From: CBDBCU01 sp965242615
Lineage (GTDB): Bacteria; Chloroflexota; Dehalococcoidia; Lucifugimonadales; UBA3495
Assembly: GCA_965242615.1 (NCBI GenBank)
Contig: CBDESR010000005.1
Location: 1,798,001 to 1,862,000 of the forward strand
DNA length: 64,000 bases
Direction: 5' to 3'
How positions within the stretch are numbered: position 1 is the first letter of the stretch; each line of letters opens with the position of its first letter. Both the position numbers and the translations under genes were made by a program. Positions 50,890 through 59,748 of the stretch are shown here, one piece after another. The notes beneath the pieces are model-generated. The model was not told where the DNA came from, did not search any database, and worked only from the letters and a program-made list of their open reading frames with translations.

Positions 50890-51130
50890 CGTCATTCCCA
50901 CGAAAATGGGAATCCAGAACCCCACTATGCCATTCCCTCACCCTGTTACCTATGCCATTCCCCCTTATATCCCAATGTCATTCCCCCATCATCACTCATG
51001 TCATTCCGAGGCGACAGCCGAGGAATCTCAACCCCACGCCTGCAACCACCTTCAAGACAACCAGCCATCCCCAAACTCAAAAAGTTTTGAGGGCGCGCGG
51101 GGGAACTTTATGTGACAGTTCCCCCGCCGT
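50890..51130. repeat. Repeat cluster upstream of RNA copy 3
   Basis: dRS3-like unit (50890-50918), TCATTCCGAGGCGACAGCC repeat (~51001-51031) and the AAAAAGTTTTGAGGGCGC ... GGGGGAACTTTATGTGACAGT-TCCCCC hairpin repeat (51079-51130). No gene seen between 50864 and the RNA promoter. Confidence 0.65.
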
Positions 51131-51214
51131 AGCCTAAAATCAATTCCCAAATTCCCGAAAATTCATCCATATTACCCCTTGACAAATCCCCAAACCATCC
51201 CCCATAATAAAACT

Positions 51215-51692
51215 CGTCAAGGTTGACCTGACCCCGGGACGCCGGGTTCCTTACGCTAAGCTTACCGTAAAACTTAATACGCTCCACACAGCGCGCTGTG
51301 GGCCCCGGCCGGCCCTAAACAAGCCGCCGGACGCCTCAAACACTCCTCCTCCGGGGCAGCGGCCCAAGGACCCGCCACCCCACTAGGAGCAGCGGCCAAC
51401 GGCAAATCCCACCCGCCGCCAAACCGCAGCCCCAGCCTACAGGAGTCGGAGCAACCCAGGTTGACTGGAGAACGGTCAACCGCGATCGCAAGACTGGGCC
51501 AACCCGCCGGCATGGCAACCATACCTACCGGCATTAGTAGCCAAATCAAGGTCGAACGACCGTAATCGGCAGCCTGGCCGGGCAATACCGGGATGATGTA
51601 CGCCAATGTTCCTACCGGTGTATGGCGGCCCAACGACCAGACCTGCCAACCCTTCTCCCGACAAGGCGGAAACCGCGGCCGCGGTTTCCGCC
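51215..51692 (+). ncRNA. Large structured non-coding RNA, family copy 3
   Basis: Promoter TTGACA (51179-51184), 18 bases, CATAAT (51203-51208). The opening block CCCCGGGACGCCGGGTT and GCTTACCGT is kept with small changes, as are the CACAGCGCGCTGTG hairpin, ACGGCAAATCCCA, GGTTGACTGGAG/GGTCAACC, GCCGG-CATGGCAACCATACC-CCGGC, and AATCAAGGTCGAACGA. It ends in GGCGGAAACCGCGG/CCGCGGTTTCCGCC (51665-51692). The most diverged plus-strand copy. Confidence 0.7.
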
Positions 51693-51749
51693 AACACCGG
51701 TATCTCCCCGCCCGCCCGAATCCTCAACCCGCCAGTAACCAACTACCCC

Positions 51750-52109
51750 TTACCCGCTCCGCTCAATAACCGCCCGCCGGTGCGTCCCCTCCCCCACCTT
51801 CCGCTCCCCATCAAACGCCGCCACCGCAAAACTCAGCCGATTCCGACTCACCTCCACCAACTCCGCCTCCGCCCGCACCCGCGCCCCCAACGCCGACGGC
51901 CCCAAATGCCGCACCTGCACCTCAAATCCCACCGTAGTTTGCCCCTCCTCCAAATACGCATCCACCGCCGCTATCGCCGCCCGCTCCATCAGGCTGATCA
52001 TCGCCGGCGTACTGAACTTGTCCACATGACCCGCCACATTATGCTCGCAAACTACCGTCTCCCGCTCCCCCTTCAACCCCGCCGCCATCCCCGAATTCAA
52101 ACTAACCAT
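51750..52109 (-). CDS. Hotdog-fold thioesterase (FlK-like)
   Basis: 119 residues from ATG 52109. The order VAGHVDKFSTPAMISLMERA, then VGFEVQVRHLGPSALGARVR, then FDGERKVGEGTHRRAVI matches the FlK-type hotdog thioesterases, with candidate catalytic Thr (STP), Glu (MERA) and His (RHLG). It would hydrolyse a short acyl-CoA. Stands alone; minus strand, between RNA copy 3 and argF. Confidence 0.8.
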   Translation of the reverse strand: MVSLNSGMAAGLKGERETVVCEHNVAGHVDKFSTPAMISLMERAAIAAVDAYLEEGQTTVGFEVQVRHLGPSALGARVRAEAELVEVSRNRLSFAVAAFDGERKVGEGTHRRAVIERSG

Positions 52110-52239
52110 AACTCTCCAACCTCCGCTGCTTATGCGGCTTTCCCTTCCTCCCCAGCCCGTTGCCGGATGACCAATCGCCCCACTATCATACCGGAAATCA
52201 GAGCTATAGCATATAGCAACCTTCATCATCGACCTACTA

Positions 52240-52309
52240 CCGTCATTCCCACTTTCGGGGGAATCCAGACAGGCCGGGGACTTTGGATGCCCGCTTTCAC
52301 GGAAATGAG
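52240..52309. repeat. dRS3-like repeat pair
   Basis: Two degenerate inverted units, CCGTCATTCCCACTTTCGGG and GGATGCCCGCTTTCACGG, between the thioesterase and argF. Confidence 0.55.
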
Positions 52310-52418
52310 TAAGTAAGTCGCCAAGTATATGCGATAGCCTTGTACCGGCAACTCCCCCCACCTTGAACCCGTCCTCTTTATCCTATATCATCCCCCCATT
52401 CCCGGAGGATGCAATACA

Positions 52419-53342
52419 ATGCCAACTAACCGCCATTTCCTTTCCGTTACCGACCTCTCCCCGGACGAAACCCGGCGCATCATCCAGCGGGCTATCGAAC
52501 TCAAAGCCCCCACCGCACCGGCCGCCGTTCCCGCCCTGCGCGGCAAAAGCGTCGCCCTGCTCTTTGAGAAACCCTCCCTCCGTACCAAAACCAGCTTTAT
52601 GGTCGGCATCCACCAACTCGGCGGCTATCCGGTCTATCTCGGCCCCGACGAAGTCGGCTTGGGCATCCGCGAACCGGCTGCCGATGTCGCCCGCGTCCTC
52701 TCCGGCTATGTGGACTGCATCGTCGCCCGCGTCAACTCCCACCACGCTTTGCCGGAACTCGCCCAACACGCAACCGTCCCGGTAGTCAACGCCCTCTCCG
52801 ATTGGGAACACCCTTGCCAGATAATCGCCGACCTGGTCACCATCGCCGAACATCACGGCGAATTGCCCGGCCGCAAACTGGCTTATATCGGCGATGGCAA
52901 CAATGTCGCCCGTAGCCTCTGCCTCGCTTTGCCGGCAATGGGGATGACCTTCAGCATCGCATCCCCGCCCGGCTACCAGCTCGACGCCGCCACCCTCCAA
53001 CAAGCCCGGGCCAGCGGCGGCCCCGACTCCATCCAATCCCTGACCGACCCGGCTGCCGCCGTCCCCAACGCCGACTTTGTTTATACCGATGTCTGGACCA
53101 GTATGGGCGACGAAGCCGAGCGCGGCGGCCGCCTCGAAGCCTTCAAGGGCTACACCGTCGACCCGGCCCTCCTTGCCCAAGCCAAACCCACCGCCCAATT
53201 TATGCACGATATGCCCGCCCACTACGGCGAGGAAGTCCCCCCCGGAATGCTCGACCATCTCCAATCCATCGCCTACGCCCAGGCCCACAACCGCAAGCCG
53301 GCCCAGCAAGCCCTCCTCGAATACCTGCTGACCGCCCCCTGA
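52419..53342 (+). CDS. argF: Ornithine carbamoyltransferase family protein
   Basis: 307 residues, CCGGAGG before the ATG. Carbamoyl-phosphate loop LLFEKPSLRTKTSF, HPCQIIADLVTI, and the GDGNNVARSL domain-2 start identify the OTCase family. The ornithine-site motif normally HCLPA reads HDMPAHYGEEV, so the usual Cys is Asp. It may still be ArgF (arginine biosynthesis) or use another amine. It is monocistronic; no other arg gene is near. Confidence 0.85.
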   Translation: MPTNRHFLSVTDLSPDETRRIIQRAIELKAPTAPAAVPALRGKSVALLFEKPSLRTKTSFMVGIHQLGGYPVYLGPDEVGLGIREPAADVARVLSGYVDCIVARVNSHHALPELAQHATVPVVNALSDWEHPCQIIADLVTIAEHHGELPGRKLAYIGDGNNVARSLCLALPAMGMTFSIASPPGYQLDAATLQQARASGGPDSIQSLTDPAAAVPNADFVYTDVWTSMGDEAERGGRLEAFKGYTVDPALLAQAKPTAQFMHDMPAHYGEEVPPGMLDHLQSIAYAQAHNRKPAQQALLEYLLTAP

Positions 53343-53380
53343 AACCGGGTTTAGCTGCCGCCCCGGCTTGCGGCCTCCCC

Positions 53381-53663
53381 CTACCCCAGAAACTCCCGCA
53401 CCGCCGCAATAAAGTCCCCCGGATTATCCTCAAAGACCATGTGACCGGCCCGGTCGATTTCCACCAACGCCGGGTTCGGCAAAGTAGCCAGCATCCGCTC
53501 CGCCGTTTCCGAACTCAGCAAATCCGTTTCCGTGCCGCGCACAATCAGGCTGGGGCAGCTGATGTTGGGCAAAGCCGGCCACAAATCCTCGGCCGGCGGC
53601 ACGGTGCCATTTCGCCGCTGCTCCCGAATCAGCCCATCATACTTCCAGCCTACCTTGCCGTTA
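53381..53663 (-). pseudogene. Alpha/beta hydrolase C-terminal fragment cut by the iscB element
   Basis: The last ~93 codons of an alpha/beta hydrolase: ISCPSLIVRGTETDLLSSETAE (Asp of the triad) and IDRAGHMVFEDNPGDF (His of the triad). The upstream part with the nucleophile is absent: the frame runs directly into the left inverted repeat of the mobile unit at 53664. No continuation was noticed beyond 55346. Insertion combined with loss of the 5' part is the simplest reading. Confidence 0.75.
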
Positions 53664-53689
53664 GGGCGTGTTGACAAATTCAGCGCTGC

Positions 53690-53932
53690 CTAAACAGCAC
53701 TGGAGGCGTCTGACACCAACTCTAGCAGCCTTCTATACGTCCGTTGACGGATTTCCCATAGCACCCCGGAGTGATTCCCCAGCCCCGGGCTCTCGCAAGG
53801 TCGCCACCACCGGAGCGACCAGTCTTCCTGACCAGGAAGACACCCGTCAGCGAACACTGGCAAGGGGACCAAAACCTCCCTTTTCGGGAGTGACCTTCAG
53901 CCGGGAAACCCCGGATCTCAGGAAATAACAAA
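53690..53932 (+). ncRNA. Omega RNA (HEARO-like) of the iscB element
   Basis: Lies directly 5' of iscB, where HEARO/omega RNAs occur. It contains the GTGATTCCCCAGCCCCGGG block, which from memory resembles the conserved core of known omega RNAs. Stems GGTCGC/GCGACC and GTCTTCC/GGAAGAC and a late hairpin CCTCCCTTTTCGGGAG-type follow. It ends about at the iscB ATG. Guide would be taken from sequence near the element's left end. A covariance search for HEARO is the decisive test. Confidence 0.7.
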
Positions 53933-55319
53933 ATGTCCAACACCACCTTCGTTCCCGTAGTCGACACCAACGGGCAGCCCCTGCCCCCTGTCATCCCTCC
54001 CGGGCCCGCCTCCTGATTAAACGCGGTCGCGCCAAACCCCACCGCCGGTACGACCTCTTCGCCATCCAGCTGGTCGACAAAGTCATTCCTCCCGAGGAAG
54101 TCCACCAGTCCACCCGGGCCATCGACCCCGGCGCCGACCACACCGGCATCGCCGTAATTCGCCAGAACCAAACCACCGGGAAACGCGCCGGACTGCTGGC
54201 CCTCATCATTCACCACCGCGGCAAGCAAATCAAGCGCCGCATGGAAAAACGCAAGAACTATCGCCGCGGCCGCCGCTCCCGCATCCGCTACCGGGCCCCC
54301 GCTTCAATCATCGCAAACGGGCCGACGACTGGCTGGCCCCCAGTGTCAAATCCCGTCTGCAAAATACCCTGACCTGGATTTCCAGGCTCGAAAAGCTCGT
54401 CGCCATCGACCACATCCTCATCGAAACCACCAAGTTTGACACCCACAAATTGATCAACCCCGAAGTTCACGGCATCGGCTACCAGCAGGGACCCCGCTAC
54501 CAGTCCCACCTGAGCGCCTGCGTCTTCCACCGGGACGACTACCAGTGCCGCTACTGCGGCCACAAGAGCACTCCCGGCAACCGCCTGACCAAAGACCACG
54601 TCATCCCGGTCTCCGCCATGGGACCCACCCGACGGGACAACCTGGTCGCCGCCTGCTATGCCTGCAACCAAGCCAAAGGCAATAAGCCGATCGCAGTATT
54701 CCTCGCCGACCAGCCCGACCTCCTCAAGGAAATCCAAGCTCAACTGCTTCTGCCCCTGGCCGGAGCCACCCCGACCAACGTCATCATATCCCAGCTGCTT
54801 AAACACCTGGAAACGCAAGACATTGCCCTCACCCAAACTTGCTGTCGCTGACACCGCCACCAACCGCCGGATTTCAACATCCCAAAAACCCACAGCAACG
54901 ACGCAACGATCCTCGGAGAATTCAACATCCTGACCAACCTGCCTCTTGGCATCGAGTTCCTGGCCCAGGGCCACGGCAAACGCCAGCGCTGCATGCCCGA
55001 CAAAGACGGAAGCCCCCGCGGCAAAGCTTGGCCCAAATACTGCCGGGCCCGAGACAAAGGCCGCCCCCTGCCCGACTCGCCCCCCAGCCACAAACAGCGC
55101 CAAATCCGCTTCCCCGACGCTCACGGCATTTCCACCGGTGACTACGTCCGCATCGCCAACAAGAACGGAACCTTCACCGGATACGCCATGCTCTACCGCC
55201 AAGGCCGCCGCATCTCCCTCAGCGGACACAAACCAGCCATCACCGGCTACGTCAAGATCGCTGAGCTGCTCCGCCGCAGCCACGGCTACTACCGGATTTT
55301 CACCCCGGCAGTCAGCTGA
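53933..55319 (+). pseudogene. iscB: IscB RNA-guided nuclease, inactivated
   Basis: Reading three frames in turn gives a ~460-residue IscB. The N-terminus FVPVVDTNGQPLPPV breaks near 53990, then RARLLIKRGRAKPHRRYDLF. RuvC-I is IDPGADHTGIAV; the Arg-rich bridge helix is RRMEKRKNYRRGRRSRIRY. A second frameshift falls near 54300. RuvC-II is ILIETTKFD; the HNH domain is CRYCGHKSTPGNRLTKDHVI through CYACNQAKGN. An in-frame TGA at 54849-54851 precedes RuvC-III (KTHSNDA) and the C-terminal domain (ISTGDYVRIANKNGTFTGY). All catalytic parts are recognisable but the gene has two frameshifts and a nonsense codon. Confidence 0.85.
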
Positions 55320-55352
55320 CTGCAAAAATAATTTGTCAACAGACCCTAAACC

Positions 55353-55548
55353 GTTCTGTTGAATTTTGCTGGGTAGCGACACTGACCGAGGAGGTGGTTT
55401 AATGCTGAATGAGATTCTGAAGCGGATTGGAATCGGCATTTTGGGCGTCCTGATTATCATTTGGGCGTTTGTTATGCTCTGGATGCTACCGGTTTGGTTT
55501 CCCATCCATCCGCCGGGCTAGGCACTACCCAGCAAAATTCAACAGAAC
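55353..55548. mobile_element. 196-bp element with perfect 24-bp inverted repeats
   Basis: GTTCTGTTGAATTTTGC-TGGGTAG (55353-55376) is exactly inverted at 55525-55548. The tip GGTTCTGTTG resembles IS6-family ends, so this may be a miniature derivative, but it contains a complete small gene. It begins 6 bases after the iscB element. No target duplication is clear. Confidence 0.65.
55402..55521 (+). CDS. 39-residue single-pass membrane peptide within the inverted-repeat element
   Basis: ATG with a strong ribosome-binding site (GAGGAGGT, 6 bases upstream). MLNEILKRIG, then a hydrophobic helix IGILGVLIIIWAFVMLWML, then PVWFPIHPPG. The pattern (short charged N-terminus, one Trp-rich helix, Pro-rich end) is that of small membrane or type I toxin-like peptides. 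Nothing else fits in the element, so it appears to be its only cargo. Function unknown. Confidence 0.55.
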   Translation: MLNEILKRIGIGILGVLIIIWAFVMLWMLPVWFPIHPPG

Positions 55549-55598
55549 CTGCTAAACTAACACATCCTCGCCAATTCAGTCAACTCCACAAACCAATC

Positions 55599-55676
55599 GG
55601 TTCCGTTTCGTTGTAGCAGTTTTTCAGTTGTACGATATTTTCGTACACCTGGAAACTGCTAAAACAGAACGGAACC
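55599..55676. repeat. 78-bp imperfect inverted repeat
   Basis: Outer arms GGTTCCGTT/AACGGAACC, middle arms AGCAGTTT/AAACTGCT, inner GTACGA/TCGTAC. Forms a long hairpin; possibly a miniature element or regulatory structure. From 55549 to 55956 I see no other feature. Confidence 0.5.
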
Positions 55677-55956
55677 AACCAATCCAACAGCAAAACCGTC
55701 CCGGACTAAGAACATCCTTCCCGCATCGACGGGAAACCAGAATCAACCAATCCGCCCCGAAACACACCCGGCCCAAGCCGGCGCCAAGATCCAAGCCAGC
55801 GTCCCCCTTTTCTCTTGGACAAACTGCCGGCCGGCCGCCTAAAATAACATCAGTCCCAAGACCACAGCACGCCGATTAAGCTCACCGTCACTCCGCCACC
55901 AAGCAAAATTGCCATTGCCCCAAGCGCAACCCGATACTTCCTTCAGGACAAAACCT

Positions 55957-56307
55957 ATGCCTCCGCCGCCCAACCAGCAGCCGCCAACCTCGCCGGAAAC
56001 CCAATACCGTTGGGGCATGCCCAACGGCCGCCTCATCCTCCTTACTACCATCGGCATCATCATCCTGCTCACCTTCCTTGCTTACCGTTGCCAAGAAAAC
56101 CACAGTTTCACCCAGACACCTCAATTCCAGGCATACCAGCAGAAGCTGGAAGCCCAACTCTATCCCGAAGGCCGCCGTTATACCAGGAACGCGTGCCGCT
56201 ATATTGCCCGGGGCGACACGCCGCCCGACGGACTCCTCAGGACGCTGATCGCTCATTACAACGGCCAGAACCAGTACCAGTTCAGCCGATACCTCCACAG
56301 GCAATAA
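55957..56307 (+). CDS. Small single-pass membrane protein, unknown
   Basis: 116 residues from ATG 55957 (AGGA about 10 bases upstream). Pro/Gln-rich N-terminus, one membrane helix (LILLTTIGIIILLTFLAY), then a soluble region with Gln/Tyr-rich segments (QTPQFQAYQQKLEAQLY). No family recognised. First of a run of short genes, each with its own GGAG-type site. Confidence 0.55.
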   Translation: MPPPPNQQPPTSPETQYRWGMPNGRLILLTTIGIIILLTFLAYRCQENHSFTQTPQFQAYQQKLEAQLYPEGRRYTRNACRYIARGDTPPDGLLRTLIAHYNGQNQYQFSRYLHRQ

Positions 56308-56331
56308 CAACCAGACGGAGGCAGCTCAAAA

Positions 56332-56613
56332 ATGTTCCAACCCGGAGTAACCGCCGCCGAACGCCCCGACCAGCAACAGACCCAACTCTGCGTATGCTAC
56401 ACGCCGGAAACCCTGGACGCCGGCGCCAACCCCGCTGTCCTCTGCCAGCAACTTCAAAGCGCGCCGCCCCGCCGCTGGCGCCGCCTCCTGCTCCGCTGCC
56501 TGAACCGCAATGCCGAGCCCCCGCTCGACCAAAGCCAGCGCTGCCGCCTGGACTTCACCAGCCGGCCGGAAACCTTCCTTCAAGTCCAGGGGCAGGCCGC
56601 CGCCAGCCGGTAA
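56332..56613 (+). CDS. Small Cys/Gln/Arg-rich protein, unknown
   Basis: 93 residues with GACGGAGG 9-16 bases upstream. Opens MFQPGVTAAERPDQQQTQLC, with a basic stretch RRWRRLLLRCLNRN in the middle. Four to five Cys but no clear metal motif. It follows the previous gene by 24 bases, suggesting one transcript. Confidence 0.5.
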   Translation: MFQPGVTAAERPDQQQTQLCVCYTPETLDAGANPAVLCQQLQSAPPRRWRRLLLRCLNRNAEPPLDQSQRCRLDFTSRPETFLQVQGQAAASR

Positions 56614-56669
56614 AACCAAACGGGAAACCTGCCCTTGAAAACCAGAATCAAGGAGGCCGCTTCAGAAAT

Positions 56670-56981
56670 ATGAACGACCACCGCCCACGCCGTCCAGACC
56701 ACAACCACCGCTCCGCGCCCGTAAACAGCCAACAGAACGGCCACCGTCCCCACCGCGCCGGCAACTACGCCAACGGCGCCCGGCCCAACCCGAACCGCTA
56801 GCCCCGCAATTACAACAACAGTTATCCTCAGAACAACCGCCCGGGTTCCTACCCCCGCAGCCAGCCCACTCATTATTCCCACATCGAAGACCCGCCCATG
56901 AACCGCTGCCCGGCCTGCCGTAGCAAAGTCCCGGCCGGCGGCCTGGAAACGCACCGCCGCGCCTGCAGTCCCCAAGCCTGA
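56670..56981 (+). CDS. Low-complexity basic protein with C-terminal zinc finger, interrupted by in-frame TAG
   Basis: Start ATG 56670 with AAGGAGG. The first 43 codons encode an Asn/His/Arg/Pro-rich stretch (NDHRPRRPDHNHRSAPVN) and end at TAG (56799-56801). The same frame continues in the same style (RNYNNSYPQNNRPGSYPRSQ) and finishes with CPACRSKVPAGGLETHRRAC, a C-x2-C-x12-H-x3-C zinc finger, before TGA. The shared composition on both sides suggests one protein. The TAG may be a mutation, a readthrough site or an error. Confidence 0.45.
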
Positions 56982-57194
56982 ACAACAGACCAAGCCTCCC
57001 CAAAGCGAGACCGCCATGCCTGAAGCCCTAAACTGAAAACCAAAACCGCCCTCCCCGGTTTTCCTGCCAATCGCCGACCCGGCCCGTCGATAGGCCGCCA
57101 GCAACATAGCCGTAAAACCGTCCTTATCATCAAACCAACCCCAGCCGCCGCCTCCGTAAAATAAGGCTCGAACCTTAACTAATGGAGGAAGCCC

Positions 57195-58908
57195 GTGGTC
57201 GCCGAAAAAAACCGGCTACGCCACCCGCTACGAGGACGAAGACCTGATCTGGGCGCCGGAGCCCGCGCTCACCGAGGACGAGCGCGCCACTCTCCTCTTC
57301 CAGGCCGTCAAGGAAACTGCCTTCGAGCGCTCCGCCCTGGACCTGGCTTACCCGCAGATGCTGAGCCGGATGACTCCGGAAACCCGGGAGAAAATCAGCG
57401 AGCGGCTGGTCGCCGCCGCCGAAAGCCTGCGGCCGGAAGAAGATCACACCGAACGGGATCCGGCCAGCGCCCTCCGCCTCCACCTGGTAACCAGCCAGGA
57501 CTGCGACCTCCGCACCGCCAGCGGACGCCACCAGCTGGCCATGGCCGAAATCGCCGCCGCCCAGCTCCAGTGGGACCTGCACAGCCACCGCGACGACCCC
57601 GGCGCCCCCCAGGCCAGCGCCGAAAAGGTGAACGCCAGCCTGACCGCCCTGACCACAGCCGCTGAGTCTAAAACCGCATTTCCCACCGAACGGATCGCTG
57701 AAGCCCTCCAGTTCCCGGGGAGGGAACGCAGTAGCCAACGACTACATCCTCCGGACCACCCGGGAGCTGGTCCATAACCTCTTCAACCAGACCAACCATC
57801 TCACAGCCGACTGGCCGGCGGACACCCCGCCCGAAAAGGGGGCGGCCTACAACCTGACCATGGCCGCCATTGCCCGGCAAATGGAAGGCAGCATCTACGA
57901 CAAAGCTGTCTTCAACCCCGACTATGCTGACACCCGCAGCCTGGGCGAACTGAGCATCCAGTCCCAGTGCCAGGCCAGCGTCTGGTCGGAACGGGCCGCC
58001 CGCTTCCTCGAATCCGCCCCGGACGCTGCCGAACTGGACGTCCAAGCCCTGCGGCAGGAATGGGAAGAGCGCCAGTGGAACAGCGCCGACTTCGAGCGGG
58101 CCAGCCGGGAAGCACTGACCGAACCCGGACCCCAGGGCTACGCCGCTCGGGTCCTGGCCGTGCAAGCACTGATCCACCTAGATCAGCGGTACGACCATCC
58201 CATCGACCCCTATACCGGCACCCACGACGAAAGAATCGCCGACTTCAGCCACGCCATCGCCATCGACCCGCAGAACGCTTACAACTACCTGGGCCGGGCC
58301 ATGACCCTGGAACAGGACGGCGTCTACAGCTCCGCCATCGCCGATCTCAACAAGGTCATCGAACTTGATCCGCAGGCCGGCTACGTCTACAACGGCCGCG
58401 CTGGCGTCCACTTCAATATGCAAAGGTTCGACCAAGCCATCGACGACTACACCAAATCCATTGAACTGGAGCCGGACCAAGGCAACTCCTACTTCCACCG
58501 GGGAATGGCCTACGTCTATACTGACCAGCCAGCCGCCGCCATCGCCGACTACACGAAAGCCATCGAGTTGAACTATGAACCGGCGGTCGCTCTGATCAAC
58601 CGCGGCGTCGCTTACGGCAAACTGGGTCAGCACGAACTGGCTGTCGCCGACTTCGCCCAAGGCAACGCCCTGGATCCCGGGAACGTCGAAGCGCTCGAGA
58701 TCCAAGCCAAATACTACCGGTCGCAGAACGACCTACCCCAGGCCATCGCCCTCCTGACCGAAGCCATCGACCGGAGCCTACCAAGGACCTTTACTACAGT
58801 CGCGGAGAAGCCTACGAACAGCAAGGTGACAACGCCGCCGACCCCGATGAACAGCTCCGCTTATGGGACTTGGCCCAAGAGGACTACGACCGTTACCAGG
58901 CAGCTTAA
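57195..58908 (+). pseudogene. TPR-repeat protein gene spread over several frames
   Basis: GTG at 57195 (GGAGG 7-11 bases upstream). The frame shifts at an A7 run (57204-57210) into TGYATRYEDEDLIWAPEPAL and a helical region to about 57715. It shifts again near 57718 into NAVANDYILRTTRELVHNL and a TPR array: DERIADFSHAIAIDPQNAYN, SAIADLNKVIELDPQAGYVY, QAIDDYTKSIELEPDQGN, AAIADYTKAIELNYEPAV, ELAVADFAQGNALDPGN. It shifts once more near 58778 to end DLYYSRGEAYEQQGDN...YQAA. Intact length would be ~570 residues. TPR proteins scaffold other proteins; partner unknown. Three indels mean decay or sequence error. Confidence 0.65.
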
Positions 58909-59047
58909 AACCGCTGCTCACGACATCAGCCGAAAGCCACACTCCCTCACTCCAGCGCCGCCGCAGCCTGGACCCCACCGCCGGGTCCAGGCTTAAACTT
59001 TCAGATCAGAGCCAAAACAGAAACCGAAACTCCAGGACAAGCTCCCC

Positions 59048-59356
59048 ATGCCACCAGAAAAGAAAACCGAACCCAGCGTCATCCGCATAACCGTCGACGG
59101 CTACGACCTCGAAGGCCCGGACCAGACCGGGAACGTATTCACCCGGGCCATGGCCAAAGCCGGCCTCGGCGCCGACTGCCAGGCCACGCCCCAGATCTTC
59201 AGCACTAGCGCCACCAGCCAGTCCTGGATTCCAGACCCCGACCTGGCAAGCCTGGTCGAGGACTACCAGACCACGACCGGCTGGATTCCAACCCCAATAG
59301 TTCTTATACTGGAAACCGGCCCCGCCGGACAGCCCAGCTCCGCCCGGGCCGAATAG
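59048..59356 (+). CDS. Small acidic protein, lineage-specific
   Basis: 102 residues; CAGGAC 8-13 bases before the ATG. SVIRITVDGYDLEGPDQTGN then FTRAMAKAGLGADCQATP and DLASLVEDYQTTTGWIPTP-IVLILE. A decayed relative of its C-terminal half lies at 60957-61180 (LAELIHNYQETGALPLPITI), so the family is duplicated within the cluster. Function unknown. Confidence 0.55.
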   Translation: MPPEKKTEPSVIRITVDGYDLEGPDQTGNVFTRAMAKAGLGADCQATPQIFSTSATSQSWIPDPDLASLVEDYQTTTGWIPTPIVLILETGPAGQPSSARAE

Positions 59357-59390
59357 CCGCGCTCAAGCCAATCTAAGAAAATAGGTTCCG

Positions 59391-59659
59391 CTATGTAAGT
59401 CGAAGATAAGACCATCCTGACCGCTGTCCTCTCGACCATGGCAGTAGTCACCACCGCCTTAGCCGGAATACTCCTGGTCAGCTGGTGGACCGCCCCAACC
59501 AGCCAGCCGGTAATAGTCCAGTTCACTGACATCCTGATGATGACCGTCATAATGCTGCTGGCCTTCCTTACCGGCTTGGCGCCCATAGCCGCCGGCATCT
59601 GGCTCATCGCCCGCGACATCAAACCATTGAGAAACCCAACCCAAGCTCCACCGTCATAA
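59391..59659 (+). CDS. Two-helix membrane protein with a stop right after the upstream ATG
   Basis: An ATG at 59391, well placed in the layout, is followed at once by TAA; the same frame then reads VEDKTILTAVLSTMAVVTT. The usable start is ATG 59438, giving 73 residues with two hydrophobic segments (VVTTALAGILLVSWWT; IVQFTDILMMTVIMLLAFLT). Either the first codon after the start mutated from CAA to TAA, or the downstream ATG is the true start. Unknown function. Confidence 0.45.
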
Positions 59660-59748
59660 ACCGCAAACAAAGACCTTAACACCAGCCAACACCAAATTAC
59701 TCCGTTCCAATCCATGATATAATTCTCATAATCAAGGAGCAAACATCT

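Larger units (their letters stand above)
53664..55346. mobile_element. Non-autonomous iscB element with IS5-like terminal inverted repeats
   Basis: Left end GGGCGTGTTGACAAATT (53664-53680) and right end (reverse) GGGTCTGTTGACAAATT are inverted repeats matching 15/17. Both are flanked by TA (TTA left, TAA right). The left end closely resembles the ends of the IS5-family copies here (GGGCGTGTTCAC). Inside are an omega-RNA-like region and a broken iscB; no transposase is present, so movement would need one in trans. Confidence 0.7.

Noticed and set aside
55353..55548. Plain non-coding MITE
   Set aside because: The internal ORF has a strong ribosome-binding site and a coherent membrane-peptide layout, so a coding element is more likely.
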